Positions 25,108 through 36,848 of a stretch of DNA of 64,000 nucleotides are shown piece by piece; position 1 is the first letter of the stretch; every line of letters starts with the position of its first letter. The notes below the pieces were generated by a model, which was not told the DNA's origin, did no database searches, and saw only the letters and a list, made by a program, of their open reading frames with translations. Location of the stretch: positions 2,423,810 to 2,487,809 of the forward strand of contig JACBWW010000051.1 of the NCBI GenBank assembly GCA_020086605.1, written 5' to 3'. The position numbers and the translations under genes were made by a program. Source of the DNA: Lanius collurio. Taxonomy: Eukaryota; Chordata; Aves; Passeriformes; Laniidae.

Positions 25108-28100
25108 TCATAATAGGTTTGAGCTCTATTTCTCTTCTCAACTTCTGCTTCTGATGGTAACTGCCAACAAACACTGGCTTAAGTGGGGCTGCACAGTCGA
25201 GGGATATTTAGGCTGTTTGTGAATGGTCTAAGGATATTCCAAGACATAAAGAGGCAAGCTCGCCACAAAATTAAGCAGTGGACAGCTGATAACCCCAAGA
25301 GTTCTGAGTGGCAGCATTCAGTGGCTCCAGTGGTCCAGCTGCAGCAGGGGTGGCCTCGCGCTGACCTGGGCAGGGACACGAGCCTGGATTGTTCTGTTGA
25401 CCTGTTGAGGCTTTTGATTCAGAATATGATGTGTTGTTGTGTTCTGTAGTGAGATTGTTCCTGTGCTGCTTTCTGAGGACACCTGCAGTTTGTTTGCCTT
25501 TAAAGAACTGTTTGGCTTTTATTTCATGCCCCTGCATTTTTACAGTTTGTATTATAGGCAAGTAGGATATCTGTTGTCTTTTTGATCCTTGAGCATTTAA
25601 TGAATTAAATCATTATTAAATGGAGCAGGCAAGAAGAGAGAAAAGAAGAACACAGTTTACTTAACAGTAACATGTCAGGCTCATTTAGAAACATTTACTG
25701 GGTTTTTACTAATCCACGGGTGGGCATAGCACGTTGGCTCAGTGGAGAAATTGTGCAGTCTGTTAGCCCCCCTGTCCCAAGGGATTCCAGCAGTGATGTT
25801 GAGGTCAGTGCTTCCTTTTTGTGTTGAGAGGTAAGCATCTGAATTTTGATTTATTTCTCTTTTGTTCTCATAAGTGGGGAAAAAACCCCTCAAGTTTCTG
25901 CTGGCTGTCAGCAAACCTGTTCAAGTTAGGTAGTTTGCTGCCTGAGTAGAGGGACAGAGAAGACTCCAGTAAGTCAAGTTACTTCTCTGTTAGATGTTTC
26001 TATGAATAGAAAATTCATCTGAATTTGATTTTGTGAAATTTATAAATCAACTGCCTCATTAAAACAATTTCTGAAAATTGGGAGGGGAAAACAAAAGGAG
26101 TAACAGCAGCAGTGTGCTCTTTTCCTGGAATCAGATGGGCAGAGCAGATGAGCATCTCACAGATATATATGCAGCAGTCTGTAGAACAAAGAACAGTAGA
26201 CTCTAAGTACCGCTGTGTAATTTTGGTGTCCCATTCATTCCACTTACTTGCCATTCCCCACACCTAGAAATGCATAATCTCTACACAGAGATTAAAGCAG
26301 AAGCAATACAAAGCAAATAGAATGGCCATTTTCATCTTTTATCCCAACTCTTTTCCATTCTACACTAATTTCAATGAATCACTTCTGAAATTATGTTCTT
26401 GAAAGCAAGAGAAATTTTTTGTCTCATATTATTTTCTGAAGTCCATTGTTCTGGAAAGGTGGAAGATTCAAAATGGTATAAAGGAAAATACCACACCACA
26501 AGTTGTACATAGGTGTAATAACCTTGATTGATTATTTTTTTCTGTTAATGCATTTTAGCTAGAGATACAGGGACTGGGAGCATAAAGATTACTTGATATT
26601 CTATCATCAGTGACTTTTGAGAAACTTTGAACAAATATATCTGTTCTTGGTGTCCATTTAGACTGTTTTGTGATATGAATTATTTTTGACTGGAGTTTCG
26701 AGTTTAAAAAAGTCCTTTGAGGTGAGAAATCCAGATGCCAAGGGTGATGAAGCATTCTATTCTAATAAATAATGAAGGTATTTTTGTGGCTTGTTTACAG
26801 AGTAGTAGCTGCCCATTCATGCTGGACATTTTATCTGAGGGTCATGATCACCAGAAGTGTTCCAAGCACTTATGAAGTGTTAGCTGCAGTCAAGAGCAAT
26901 TCATTTCCTCCTGTGTCAGCAGTGGTTTAATTCCTCTAAGAAGGGGAGGGAAAAACACTGGAAATGTTTACTATTTTTAATTGCTCTCTGCAGTTGAATT
27001 ACTTGTAAATGGAACGGTGTTGACTGACTCAGAGCTGTGTTTTACTGCCTAGCAGTGGAGGGACTGGATTCACATAAAGACAACCAAAAGGGGAAACAAC
27101 CAAGGAACCTGGATAGACGAGCTGTTTTTAACAGGGCCTGTCACTGGGCCATGGGGTGAGACACTTTGTGAACACATCAGCTTCAGGCATAGCTTTAGTA
27201 CCATTATCTGCTTCAGTCTTCTCTTCCTGTGTGGGGACTGAGATGCTGTGGCTGTGACCCATCCCTGGTGTCCTCTGCAGGATTGTCACCTGCTGCCAGA
27301 GCCGTGGCTCCCTCGTGAGCAAGGGGACTGTCTTGAATGCTGGCTCTGGATCCCAGCACACACCAGCTTAGATTAAGTGATTCTTAAGGTGCCCAGGCCA
27401 GAAACAGTCCAGCCTTACTTTTTTTTCTGCCTTTAAACTGTGTTCTTACCTTTTCTGTATAGTGACAACTGGATGTGGAGAGAATTTAAGGCATGGATGT
27501 AAGGAAAGAATTGCTGGGGAGGGAGGCTGTGTGATGAGGAGGATGAACTAGATGATTGTGTGTTTGTAAAAGCACAGAAGTAGCCCAAGGGAAGGGCACA
27601 AGCAGTCAGGGAGGGTGTTCTGGTGGAATCCTCGCTTAAATTGACCAAACCCACTGTGCAATCTCATGCTCAGCATGTCAGTCCTCATATGCATCAGCAC
27701 AGTTCTTTCTTGGAGACTCAAGGGTAATGCAAGGACAGAGCCGAGGTTTGCCCCTTAAGGAGCTGAATATCATTTCACACTATCCAATGTTTAATTACCA
27801 CCTGCAGATTAACATTTTCCAATAAAGAGCCCAGGAATAAACTGCAATCCCAGTCTTGAGCATAGTGAGGGTATTGCTTAGAGAAGCAAAGCTGTTACGG
27901 ACAGAGAGCACGAATCCCCTGAGAAAATGAATCTCAGGCTAAACTGTAAGCTACAAGAATAAACCAGCAAAGCTGATTTGGGTGAATGTTATAAATAAAT
28001 AAATAAATCTTCATTTCTAATTTGCATGAGGGATTAATAAAAAAACCCAAACCAAACAACTTAAAAAAGATGAGGCATAGATGCAATTTTATATCTTGGG

Positions 28101-31100
28101 ATTATAAAATAAAATACACAATGGATATTCATCTAAAATTTTGCTTGCATAAGATGATTCAGTGCTGTGTAATCCCTTCCAACCTACATAATCGTAACTG
28201 TGGAAATACCATAGTCACAGGGCCAAGATATGCAAGTTACTGTTCAGATCTCTTATATATGTTCCAATAATGCATTTAATTGAGAGTATGGTTTAGTCCT
28301 CTTTTATTTTTCTTTCTTTTCCCCTTTTATTTTTAAAAAAAAGCAAGAAAACAGTCTTTGCAGGACTCTAGGGATATGTGATACAAATGAAAGTGTAGAT
28401 TTAAACATCCCTCCACTGCAAGAGACATACTGCTCTTTCAAGTCTCTTTGTGGATTGATCTCTGAAGGACAATAGGAAAAATTTTATTTTTAAATGCTTT
28501 ATTTTCATTCTAAATTAACTACTTCTTCTCTAACTTCTCTTGACTATTGAATAAACCCAAGGGTAAAATGCAGATTCTGTTTTAATCTTATTTTGCATAA
28601 TACATTTGCACATTGTGAGTCATGGTACCCAGAAGGAAAGAAGCAGTGTTTAATTATATAATTCTAGAATTCTTTCTGCTAACTTTAATATTTTGATTCT
28701 ATTCATTTGTAGCATGTTAACAACAAAGCCATGTTTTGAGACATGTGTGGGCTAATAGGCACTTCCACATTGAAGAATACTGGTGTTTACTGGTTTTGGT
28801 CTTTCAAAAACGCTGTGCAATTTTTGTTAATTTTTGTTGCAGGCAGACAACACAAATGACTACAAATATATGTGTGTGTCTTAAACAAAATTGTGCCTGT
28901 ATATACAGATTTGTTGTGCATGAGATCTCTGTGGCAGGCAAGATTTCTTGACACAGATACAGTGAGTCTTTGGTTTAACCAGATTTTGACCAAGTACAAA
29001 GTTTGAAGCTGTAGGAATGCTTCTCTTCAAAGCTTCCCATGTTTCAGAATAGCCAGTGCTGGTGAAGTGCTTCCACTGCAATATTTGCTGAGGTGCAGAA
29101 TGGTGTTCAGCCTGTGCTGGAGGCTGAGCGTGCCTGGTGCCTCATGTGCTCCTCCTTGGGTAGCACAAATGGAAAACTGATGTGACTGATGTGATCCAAG
29201 GTGGATTGTTGAGCTTGGCAGGACTTCTGGCCACTGAACACTGCATCTGAAAAAGCTGACTCAGTAAAAGGAGGAGAACTTGCCCAGTATGGTCAGGGCT
29301 CTTCCTGCCTGTCTGTGCCCAAGTTTAAATGTGCTTCTTACAAGCTTTGAAATGAAAACACGGAAGTTTTGTTCTGTTTCTTGGTGCATTTGATGAGTGT
29401 TCTTTACATGAGGGTTGCATACAGCTTTGAACAAGTCTAACTGCTCTGAAGTAGAGGCTCTGAAACACTTTGCTGAATGGAATCCTTTGTGCCTGGGCTT
29501 CTCTCATACATGAGGCTGCGTGTGTGTATAAAATTAAAAAGAAAGTTATTTGGCACAGTATGCTGCATTTCAATTTAGCAAGGATCTAAAGCATTACTGT
29601 AGTCTGATTTATTGTAGAGGCTCTGAAAAACGAGGTTTATATTGTCTTGAGCTATTTCAATGGTGTTGCTGGCATGACACTATAATCCAAAGGACAGAAT
29701 ATCAATCAAGCTAGGATGTACAGGAATGTAAACAAGCTTTAGAAAAAGCATCCAACAGTTTGTTAAATAGACCACAACAAAACAAGTCCATTATCATTGC
29801 AAAAATAGCTCTGAACTTAGTATGTCTAATTATCTGAATAGCTTGGGAAAAACATAATTAATCCATCAGCAATATACAGTATTCTAATTCTGATACTGGA
29901 TGGTGAGTTTTGTGATTATTCACATTTTTGTCAATATATCGGCATCTCCTGAAGATGAATAAACATAAGATTTTTTTTTTCCTCCTTGTGGTATTCTTAT
30001 TCTGGCAGAGTTTAGAATTGTAGTCCAAATCCCAAGATACTTTTTGTTTTATTAATATCAAATGTTCTTTCTCTTTAATATTGAGGAAAGAGATTTTTCT
30101 TTTCATTAATCTGATATTACTACCATTTTGGGAAGCCTTCTTAGATTATGTTTTGCTGCCTCACCTAACACACCTTTGTGTTGGATGCTTCAAGGTAATA
30201 TATTTTATTTACATTTCAGTCATGCTAAGTGAGCCCACAGATGCTCCAGTGATTTGTGCAGGGCTACCCAGAGCACTGATGGTTTCTATGGAATGTGGGT
30301 TGTGTTACAAGGAGTGGAATGTGCTCCTCTGCAAAATGAGGGGGGAATGTGAAGGCATCGACCCCCCAGCTGGTTAATCCAGTTCCGATTGAACTCTGCT
30401 GATGAAGCTCTGGAGTCACTGTGGCATCTGCAGCAGGAGCTGGTGGAGGAGTCAGTTTGCAGCCCTCTCTGGGAAGGTATGATGTCTTTGAACAGAGTTT
30501 ATGTAGTTTCCAGGACCAGAAATTATTCACTAGATTTATATATACACACCCATTAAGGCTCTTTGTAAGTCCTTTTAAATCTGGTTAGTATTCCAGGTGG
30601 TACATTTTTTACCATTTGCTCTTTCTGTTTGCTGCCTTTTCACACAGATAGTGCTGAAATTCGCTGATCTCTTAAAACACAAATGTCTTTGGAGTTTGCA
30701 AATCAAATAATATTTATGTTTCTCCAGGTCACAAAAAATGTCAGTCAAACCAATGCTGAAAAGTAGTTTTGAGTGCTTTCTTCTATTTGTATTTTATACA
30801 GTACTCCTTTCTTTAGCTCTCCCATACCTGTTACTGAATCTCATTGTTCTAATGGCACTAAGTGAGCACAAGTGAAAGTATTACAGAAGTTTATGCAGAT
30901 GTTGGTGTAAATATATAATCATTCACTTCACATTTGGCATTCATTGCTTCAGTTTGGCTTACCACCTCTGTGTGCTTCCATCTCCTGACGTGACTGGCTC
31001 TGCTCTGTTTCCCCTGAGGTGTGCAAATTCCCGAGCCCTGGGCACTGTGTGGTACATAACAGACAGTTCAGGAGAGCAGCAGCTCAACGAGATTCAGCCT

Positions 31101-31466
31101 CTCCAAAATCAGCCAGCCGTGGGGCTGTGTGTGGTGATGACACTTCATCTCAGCAAAGTGTTTTCCTGGTGGTTTACAGCTCTCATATCAGTTGGAGCCT
31201 TATCTAATTGCTCTGCTCAGAGTATCTGCATGCATATCTATTTCTTTCACCCAAATCCTCGCACTAATGGCCAGTGCCTCTGTTCCTCAGTAGCTGAGAC
31301 AACTGCACACTTTTGCCCTTTGCTGCTTGTCTGATTTGGTTTTCTGTGAGCTTCCTGGCTGTTGTCTATAGGGCATCTTCAAGTCACAAACCTCTGAGAG
31401 GACTGTGAATTTGTTGAGGGTATTAACATTAATACAAGCTTTGTAAATTTTATGATATCAGGATAG
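25108..31466. other. Non-coding stretch
   Basis: No gene is visible. The sequence is AT-rich with GC-richer patches at about 27130-27360 and 30230-30480. Open frames there are under 100 codons and carry no recognisable motif. A short AAAT repeat (27991-28008) and a 12-bp AATTCTAGAATT palindrome (28660-28671) are present. I see no transposable element. Confidence 0.6.
27991..28008. repeat. (AAAT)n microsatellite, 18 bp
   Basis: About four and a half copies of ATAA/AAAT are uninterrupted, from 'ataaataaat' to 'aaataaat'. Confidence 0.9.
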
Positions 31467-31579
31467 TTCCCTCTTCTTTTCCTTTTATTTCTCTTCCTTT
31501 TTTCCCTTTTCCTTATTCCCTTTTTACTTCTGCCCTCTTTTTTTTTTCTCCTTTTCCTATTTTGTTTTTGCCTTTCCAG
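31467..31579 (+). repeat. Long polypyrimidine tract
   Basis: About 113 bases are overwhelmingly C and T on the + strand (CTT, CCTTTT and TTTCCC words with rare A and G), ending '...cctttccag'. The minus strand is correspondingly purine-rich, and the lysine/arginine-rich open frame read from it is an artefact of composition. The AG after such a tract is the form of a strong 3' splice site, but no credible downstream exon was found. Confidence 0.85.
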
Positions 31580-33108
31580 AAACAGTATCCTCCCTTGAAT
31601 TTCTGACATAGGTCCTTTTTTTTTTGTCATTGTCAGTATGATAAGGGAGATCGTAGATGAGAAACCTGTACTGTGAACTGATTGAAAAAGTTAAACAACT
31701 TTCTTTATAATGAAGCAAACCTTGGCAATTTTTTAATCAGCAGTACTCTGTTAATAACTGACTTGAACTTAGCCTGAATTTTGGAATAGAAACCCATGTA
31801 TTTCACTGAATATATTCCTGAGGGACTTGAGTCTGTTCTCCATTGATGATATTCTCAATGCATTATCTGACTCTTGTTTCAACCTGTGAGTGATGTCCTG
31901 GTCCCAAAGCAATTAATTCAGGCACACAGCATTTTGATTGTTGCTTTGTGAAATACTTGTGTTCTGCTTATAACCAGCCCTGTCAAACTCCTTCCAAAGT
32001 CTGTATTTCTTCCTGCATGGATATCTCAATTGCAAGTTCAATCTCTCTTGCTGCATTTCCAGTGTTGGTTTCCTGTAAGGCTAAAGAAGTTAGCAAGGTT
32101 TTGGATGTTTGTTTTTAGCTTTGGATTTACCAGCCATAGGCCACATGGTGAAAGTGCATCCCATAGGTCATTGTTTTAATTTCTTATCTCGTGTTGACAC
32201 AGTGACATCCCATCTAAAATGTACCATAAACACAAACTGCATGTGCCAAGTTGTTGGAATGACAAACAGGAAATTTGTATGGCAAAACCCACTGGGCTTC
32301 AGGGCTTCTTCAATGGCCGAGGGGTTTATTTGCTCCTGTCTTAAATACAAGAGGACTTTGATTCAGCTCAGTCTGCTTGCTACAAACTTTTATTTTATGT
32401 AAACCCTGTCCATGTCAGCAGCCCTGCTTTTGCCAGCCCTCTCGTGTATAATGTGCCTCTTGTCCAGAGAAATAACATGTGTGGGCCCCAGTGCCCCCAC
32501 TCCTGATCATGAGCCATTTTTCTCTTTTTAGGATCCTTGCATTTTTATGACAATAAGTTTAAGCAGTATCTCATTAATTTCACTCTCAGGATCAATTGCT
32601 CAGCCTTTGATTTATTTTGTGGAATTGTCTTCATGTCTGAGGCAGCACCTGGCCAGAGTCAGCTTCAGGCCCTGTTCCCACAATCTTGGGTCCAGCTCTG
32701 ACTTTCAGACCCTCTCACTAGAAGTTAGAACCAATAACTGCTTGTCTAAAACATACAGGTGTAAAATAAGGACCTGTAAGTGCTTTGTTTTAATGCTAAA
32801 AAATCTCAGCTCCTTTCTTCTGAATGAGTGTTGTAATATAGTCTGTGCCCAAGTAGGTGATAAGCCTTTCTAAAGAGGAAGATTTATTATTTAGGGAAAA
32901 TGTACTGATATTAAATGTGGGGATGGGAGTCAGTAGTATTGTGGGACTACTGAAAAAGGAGAAAAAAACCCTTTGGCAAACTTTTTAAAAATAACAATCA
33001 GCAGATGGTTACAAGTATATGGTTTATTTCCCAGTGAGCTGATCCATGGCCGCAGTTTAAGACCGTGGAAGTGAAATTTTAATCTAGATGGTGGATGAAT
33101 GATGAAAA

Positions 33109-33125
33109 TTTGATTTGATTTGATT
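33109..33125. repeat. (TTTGA)3 short tandem repeat
   Basis: Three copies of TTTGA plus a partial unit lie in tandem. This is a minor microsatellite. Confidence 0.85.
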
Positions 33126-34151
33126 ACATTCCATTTAAGAGAATGAGTCACTGGTCCAACTATGAAGCTCCTTTTTTTATCTGGTAGTTTAACTTGAGAA
33201 ATATGTAGGCTAAAATGTCAGCATTTGCAGACTCACGGATAATGTGCAGGAAGTCTATAGGAGGCTGCTCTCAGATGGTCTTGACTCTAAATTTCCTATT
33301 CAGAGAAGTTCCTTTATTGTGTGCTTGGGTAGTAACTGAACATAAATTTCAAGCAAGAAGGCAGCGAACTAAGTTGTGTTTTTATCTTTTTGCAATGGAT
33401 TTGGTATTAAGTTATTGCTGCCTTTTGTGTAGATCTGGTTCTGCAGGTCCGCATTGCAGATGCTCTGAATTCCATGGGAAAAAAGAATTCCAGGCTTTGG
33501 AGAGGGATTTTTCCTCCTGAATGACAGGGATATGATTTCAGCTTGTACTAAAACAAGAAATTATACTACCTGATGTTTTAAGGCAAGTCTGAAATTCTGT
33601 AAGGTCTTTTTAAAACATTAAGTCCTAGCAGTACATTTTTTTACTGGTAACTTGGTAAATGTACCAATGATACTGACTTTCCACTAAATTTACAGGTGGC
33701 ATTCAGTGTTGTTGACATTTAAATAATTTTGTAAATTGAGTCTTCATGCTATGACTCAGCAAGGCAAAAATACTCACTGGAAAAGTTTTGATTAAAGGTC
33801 TGGTTCTTTAGTAGCCTAAATCCCATTGGCAATGACTTTAGAATAAAACCTTGGGACCTTCTTAATATTTTTATTAATTTTCTATTAATATTACTAAAAA
33901 CATTCATAATATAGCTTGTACAGGAAACAGAACATTTTACTTGACTTTTTAAAACCCAAACAATGAACAAGCAATACCAAAGGGCTATTTTTAAATTTCA
34001 ACACAGGAATCTAACCATTTATTATTACTAATCACTATGTGTTATTATTACAACTGTTAAAGAATTTGTTTCAACATTACTTACATTGGTATTACCTGCA
34101 AGCTAAAGTTATATTATCCCTGAAAATAACAATATTTTTTTTCTCATCCAG

Positions 34152-34212
34152 TGGATGTACAAGCTTCCACAAGAGCAGTCTTTAGATATTTATTTTCCTG
34201 ATATCAAATAAA
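34152..34212 (+). other. Candidate terminal exon (weak)
   Basis: A strong acceptor ('tttttttctcatccag') is followed by a 19-codon open frame (WMYKLPQEQSLDIYFPDIK) that ends in TAA, with an AATAAA polyadenylation hexamer overlapping the stop (34207-34212). The order acceptor, short reading frame, stop, poly(A) signal is that of a short alternative last exon. No upstream exon in this window joins it, and chance is a serious alternative. Confidence 0.12.
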
Positions 34213-35402
34213 ATTAAAATAACTAAATGTCATGGGAAAAAATGGCAATGCTAATGCATCCAAGGGTGGACTGTAGAGTTCACTGTTCTGTGTGTATTTG
34301 AAGGTAAGCTGTCTCCAGGACTGGAAAGGGATGCTCATCAATAAGATTTTGCATCTCTGGAGAACATTGAAAACAGGGCTTTAGTATTCTCAGTGTGAAT
34401 AAAATGTATCAGAAGGTGCAAAGCAAACTGAGGTGAAGGAAGGAGAATGGAGTGAAAAGAGTTGGCCGTGGGTCCTCGTGTGATGGGTGATCTGGGGGAT
34501 GTTCCCCAAATAACTGAGTGCATGTTAATTTTAAGTAGTAACAGGAGCAGTTTTTTACAGTCTTCGCCCACATTTCCTGATTAAATGTTCATATAATGAT
34601 TTGCACAAAATTAAGAGAGTTGGAATTTTCTAGTGCTTTTTCTTCACAGTAGATCTTTAAATACAGCTGCAGTTAGGAGATTGTAGATCAATATGTTATT
34701 ATTCCACATATCATGTATTCCACTTTCTGCAGCTGAGTACAAACATTTAAGGATTATACCTATTTGCTGAGAATGCACTGAAATCATTTGCAGCACAATG
34801 CTTGGGCTGCACAGAGCTGCTCGTAGGCACTTGTTGCCATTCTGTTGTGCAAAGGGAAATCACATGAGCACGGTGTTGAGGTATTTTTTTCACAAAAGCA
34901 TTTTGCTATTCAGTGTAGGCTTTTTATACCCAATAATTATGTCAAAAGCATTCATTTAGTGTTATCCTGATTTTCAGAGCTGCTGAACACAGTCATTTTT
35001 TCACTGAAACTGCCGAGAATTCTCTTTTTTTCTTATCTCCAGAAGTATGGCCGAACAGGCACAGTGGAGTGACCCTGCTCTACAAGAGTGAGCTTTTTAC
35101 TCAGATTTTGCTTTTTGCAGTTCAAGAGTGGCTCTTACTGTCTTATGTCAGCTGTCCTGAAGGAACATCTGAGAAGTGATCACTTTTCTAATTGCCATTC
35201 TTCTCTAAATCATTTGCATCTGAGCTGAAGAAATCTTTGCTCTCTCTAAATACTCTGCAGGACTTGGTTTAAAATCAGGTATTGTCAGAGCTGATAAAGT
35301 GTAAACACACTCAGGTGAAAAAGCATCAATTCACTCTACATGTGCAATCACACAGTGCTTCCTTAGGGAAAAAAGCCAAAAACAAACCTAAGCCCCTAAT
35401 TT

Positions 35403-35434
35403 AAAAAAAAAAAAAAAAAAAAAAATTAAAAAAA
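35403..35434. repeat. Poly-A run (A23, then interrupted A7)
   Basis: Twenty-three A, then TT, then seven A. No AATAAA lies in the 30 bases upstream on the + strand, so a retroposed transcript tail is not supported. Confidence 0.95.
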
Positions 35435-36812
35435 TTGAGTATTCTCTAGAAAACAAAGGAACTGTCTGCATTATCCCTAATTACATACTGTGTACTTTGA
35501 AAGCCACCCAGAAAAATATCACACTAGAATTACAGAGAAACCAGCCCTCATTATCTCTCTTAGGGAATTAAAGAAATAGCAGTTTGCACAAAAACCTACA
35601 AATTTAAGGGGCATTTAAAGTGGATCAAAAAGGGAAAAGCCAACCAACGTCCTGTATATTGTTATATTTAGAAAATTAGGAAATTATTAAAATGGAAAAA
35701 TATTCATTTACTTTTATGAAACTGGGTTTCATTTTCAAAAGTGACTTCTGTAAAAAAGTATCTGTGCTGTGTAAGGGATTGGTTGGTGGATTCTCAGCAT
35801 TCTTATCTATTGGAACCAATGCACCCTGGAACCTGTGGGTGCTGCTGCCATTGTCTTCACTTTGCAGAACTGGCTTTAAAAAGTGGTCTGTGAATGTTTA
35901 AAAATCACTGCTGTTGTTTTGAACTCAGAGATTTAATGTTTGCTTGCTCTGGGACTGTGTTTATCCAGGGGAATTAATGAAATAAAACCCTAGGAAAAAA
36001 CCTCAAATGACTGAAAATTTAATAATATAAATTAGAAGGACTGTTTAATTAGGATATTTTTATTATTGATTTTTTGGCAGCTCTTCTGTAACTATGGTGC
36101 ATAGAAATACTTCAGACTGATCTTTTTTTAATCAACAAATATTCCTAGGCAAAAAAGAAACATAGGTAGTTCTTCAGCAGAATTTAAAAGGCATTGTATT
36201 CCAAGGAAACAAAATCCCCACAGCCTTACCCCCAAATATTAGGGAAATGTGGAACAGCCCTCAAACATATCAAAATAGGAAAAGAGGATATAAACATTGA
36301 TTCTATTCTATTACTTTATAGACTGATATTTAAAGACAATTTAATGATTAAATTAGTTTCATTATCTCTGAAGACTGAGTTTTCAAGCATTTGTGATTTT
36401 CTTTACTGTGATGTAATTCTCAAAAAGGAATCCTTGTAATCTCTTTTTTTCCTTTTAATTTTTTTTACACACCAGATATGGATATGTTTGTTCAGAAATG
36501 TAGTTGTTGAATTTTGGCTCTTTATATTAAATACAGTGAGGTTTTCAGATTTTCAAGCAACAAGCTTATTCAAAATTTGAGCAAATACTCCTTCAGTGTA
36601 ATAAAGGATGTGCAAATAATGCAAGGGTAATTCAATATATATTTGTCTCTGACAGCAATGCTGAAGACTCTCAAGTCAGCACGGCTTCAAGTGTGTACAT
36701 CTGTGATTTTTAAGTTTTCATCATTTGACTTTCAATTTTTATCCACTTCTTTCCTCCCCCTTCTTTTTTTCCATTAACAAATAAGATCATATAGAAAAGT
36801 CACCTTTCCTGT

Positions 36813-36848
36813 GGGTTCCCCGGGGTTATTGGGTTCCCTGGGGTTATT
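36813..36848. repeat. 18-bp tandem duplication
   Basis: GGGTTCCCCGGGGTTATT (36813-36830) is followed directly by GGGTTCCCTGGGGTTATT (36831-36848), differing at one base (C/T). The unit contains a GC-rich near-palindrome (CCCCGGGG) in an AT-rich setting. It looks like a recent local duplication. Confidence 0.95.

Noticed and set aside
31379..31630. Minus-strand lysine/arginine-rich open frame
   Set aside because: It is the purine-strand translation of a polypyrimidine tract.
33751..33761. ATGACTCAGCA, an NF-E2/antioxidant-response type site; similar AP-1-like words at 29255, 42850 and 44131
   Set aside because: Words of this length are expected by chance in 64 kb on two strands, and nothing nearby supports function.
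35403..35425. A23 run considered as a retroposon tail
   Set aside because: No AATAAA in the preceding 30 bases and no recognisable insert body.
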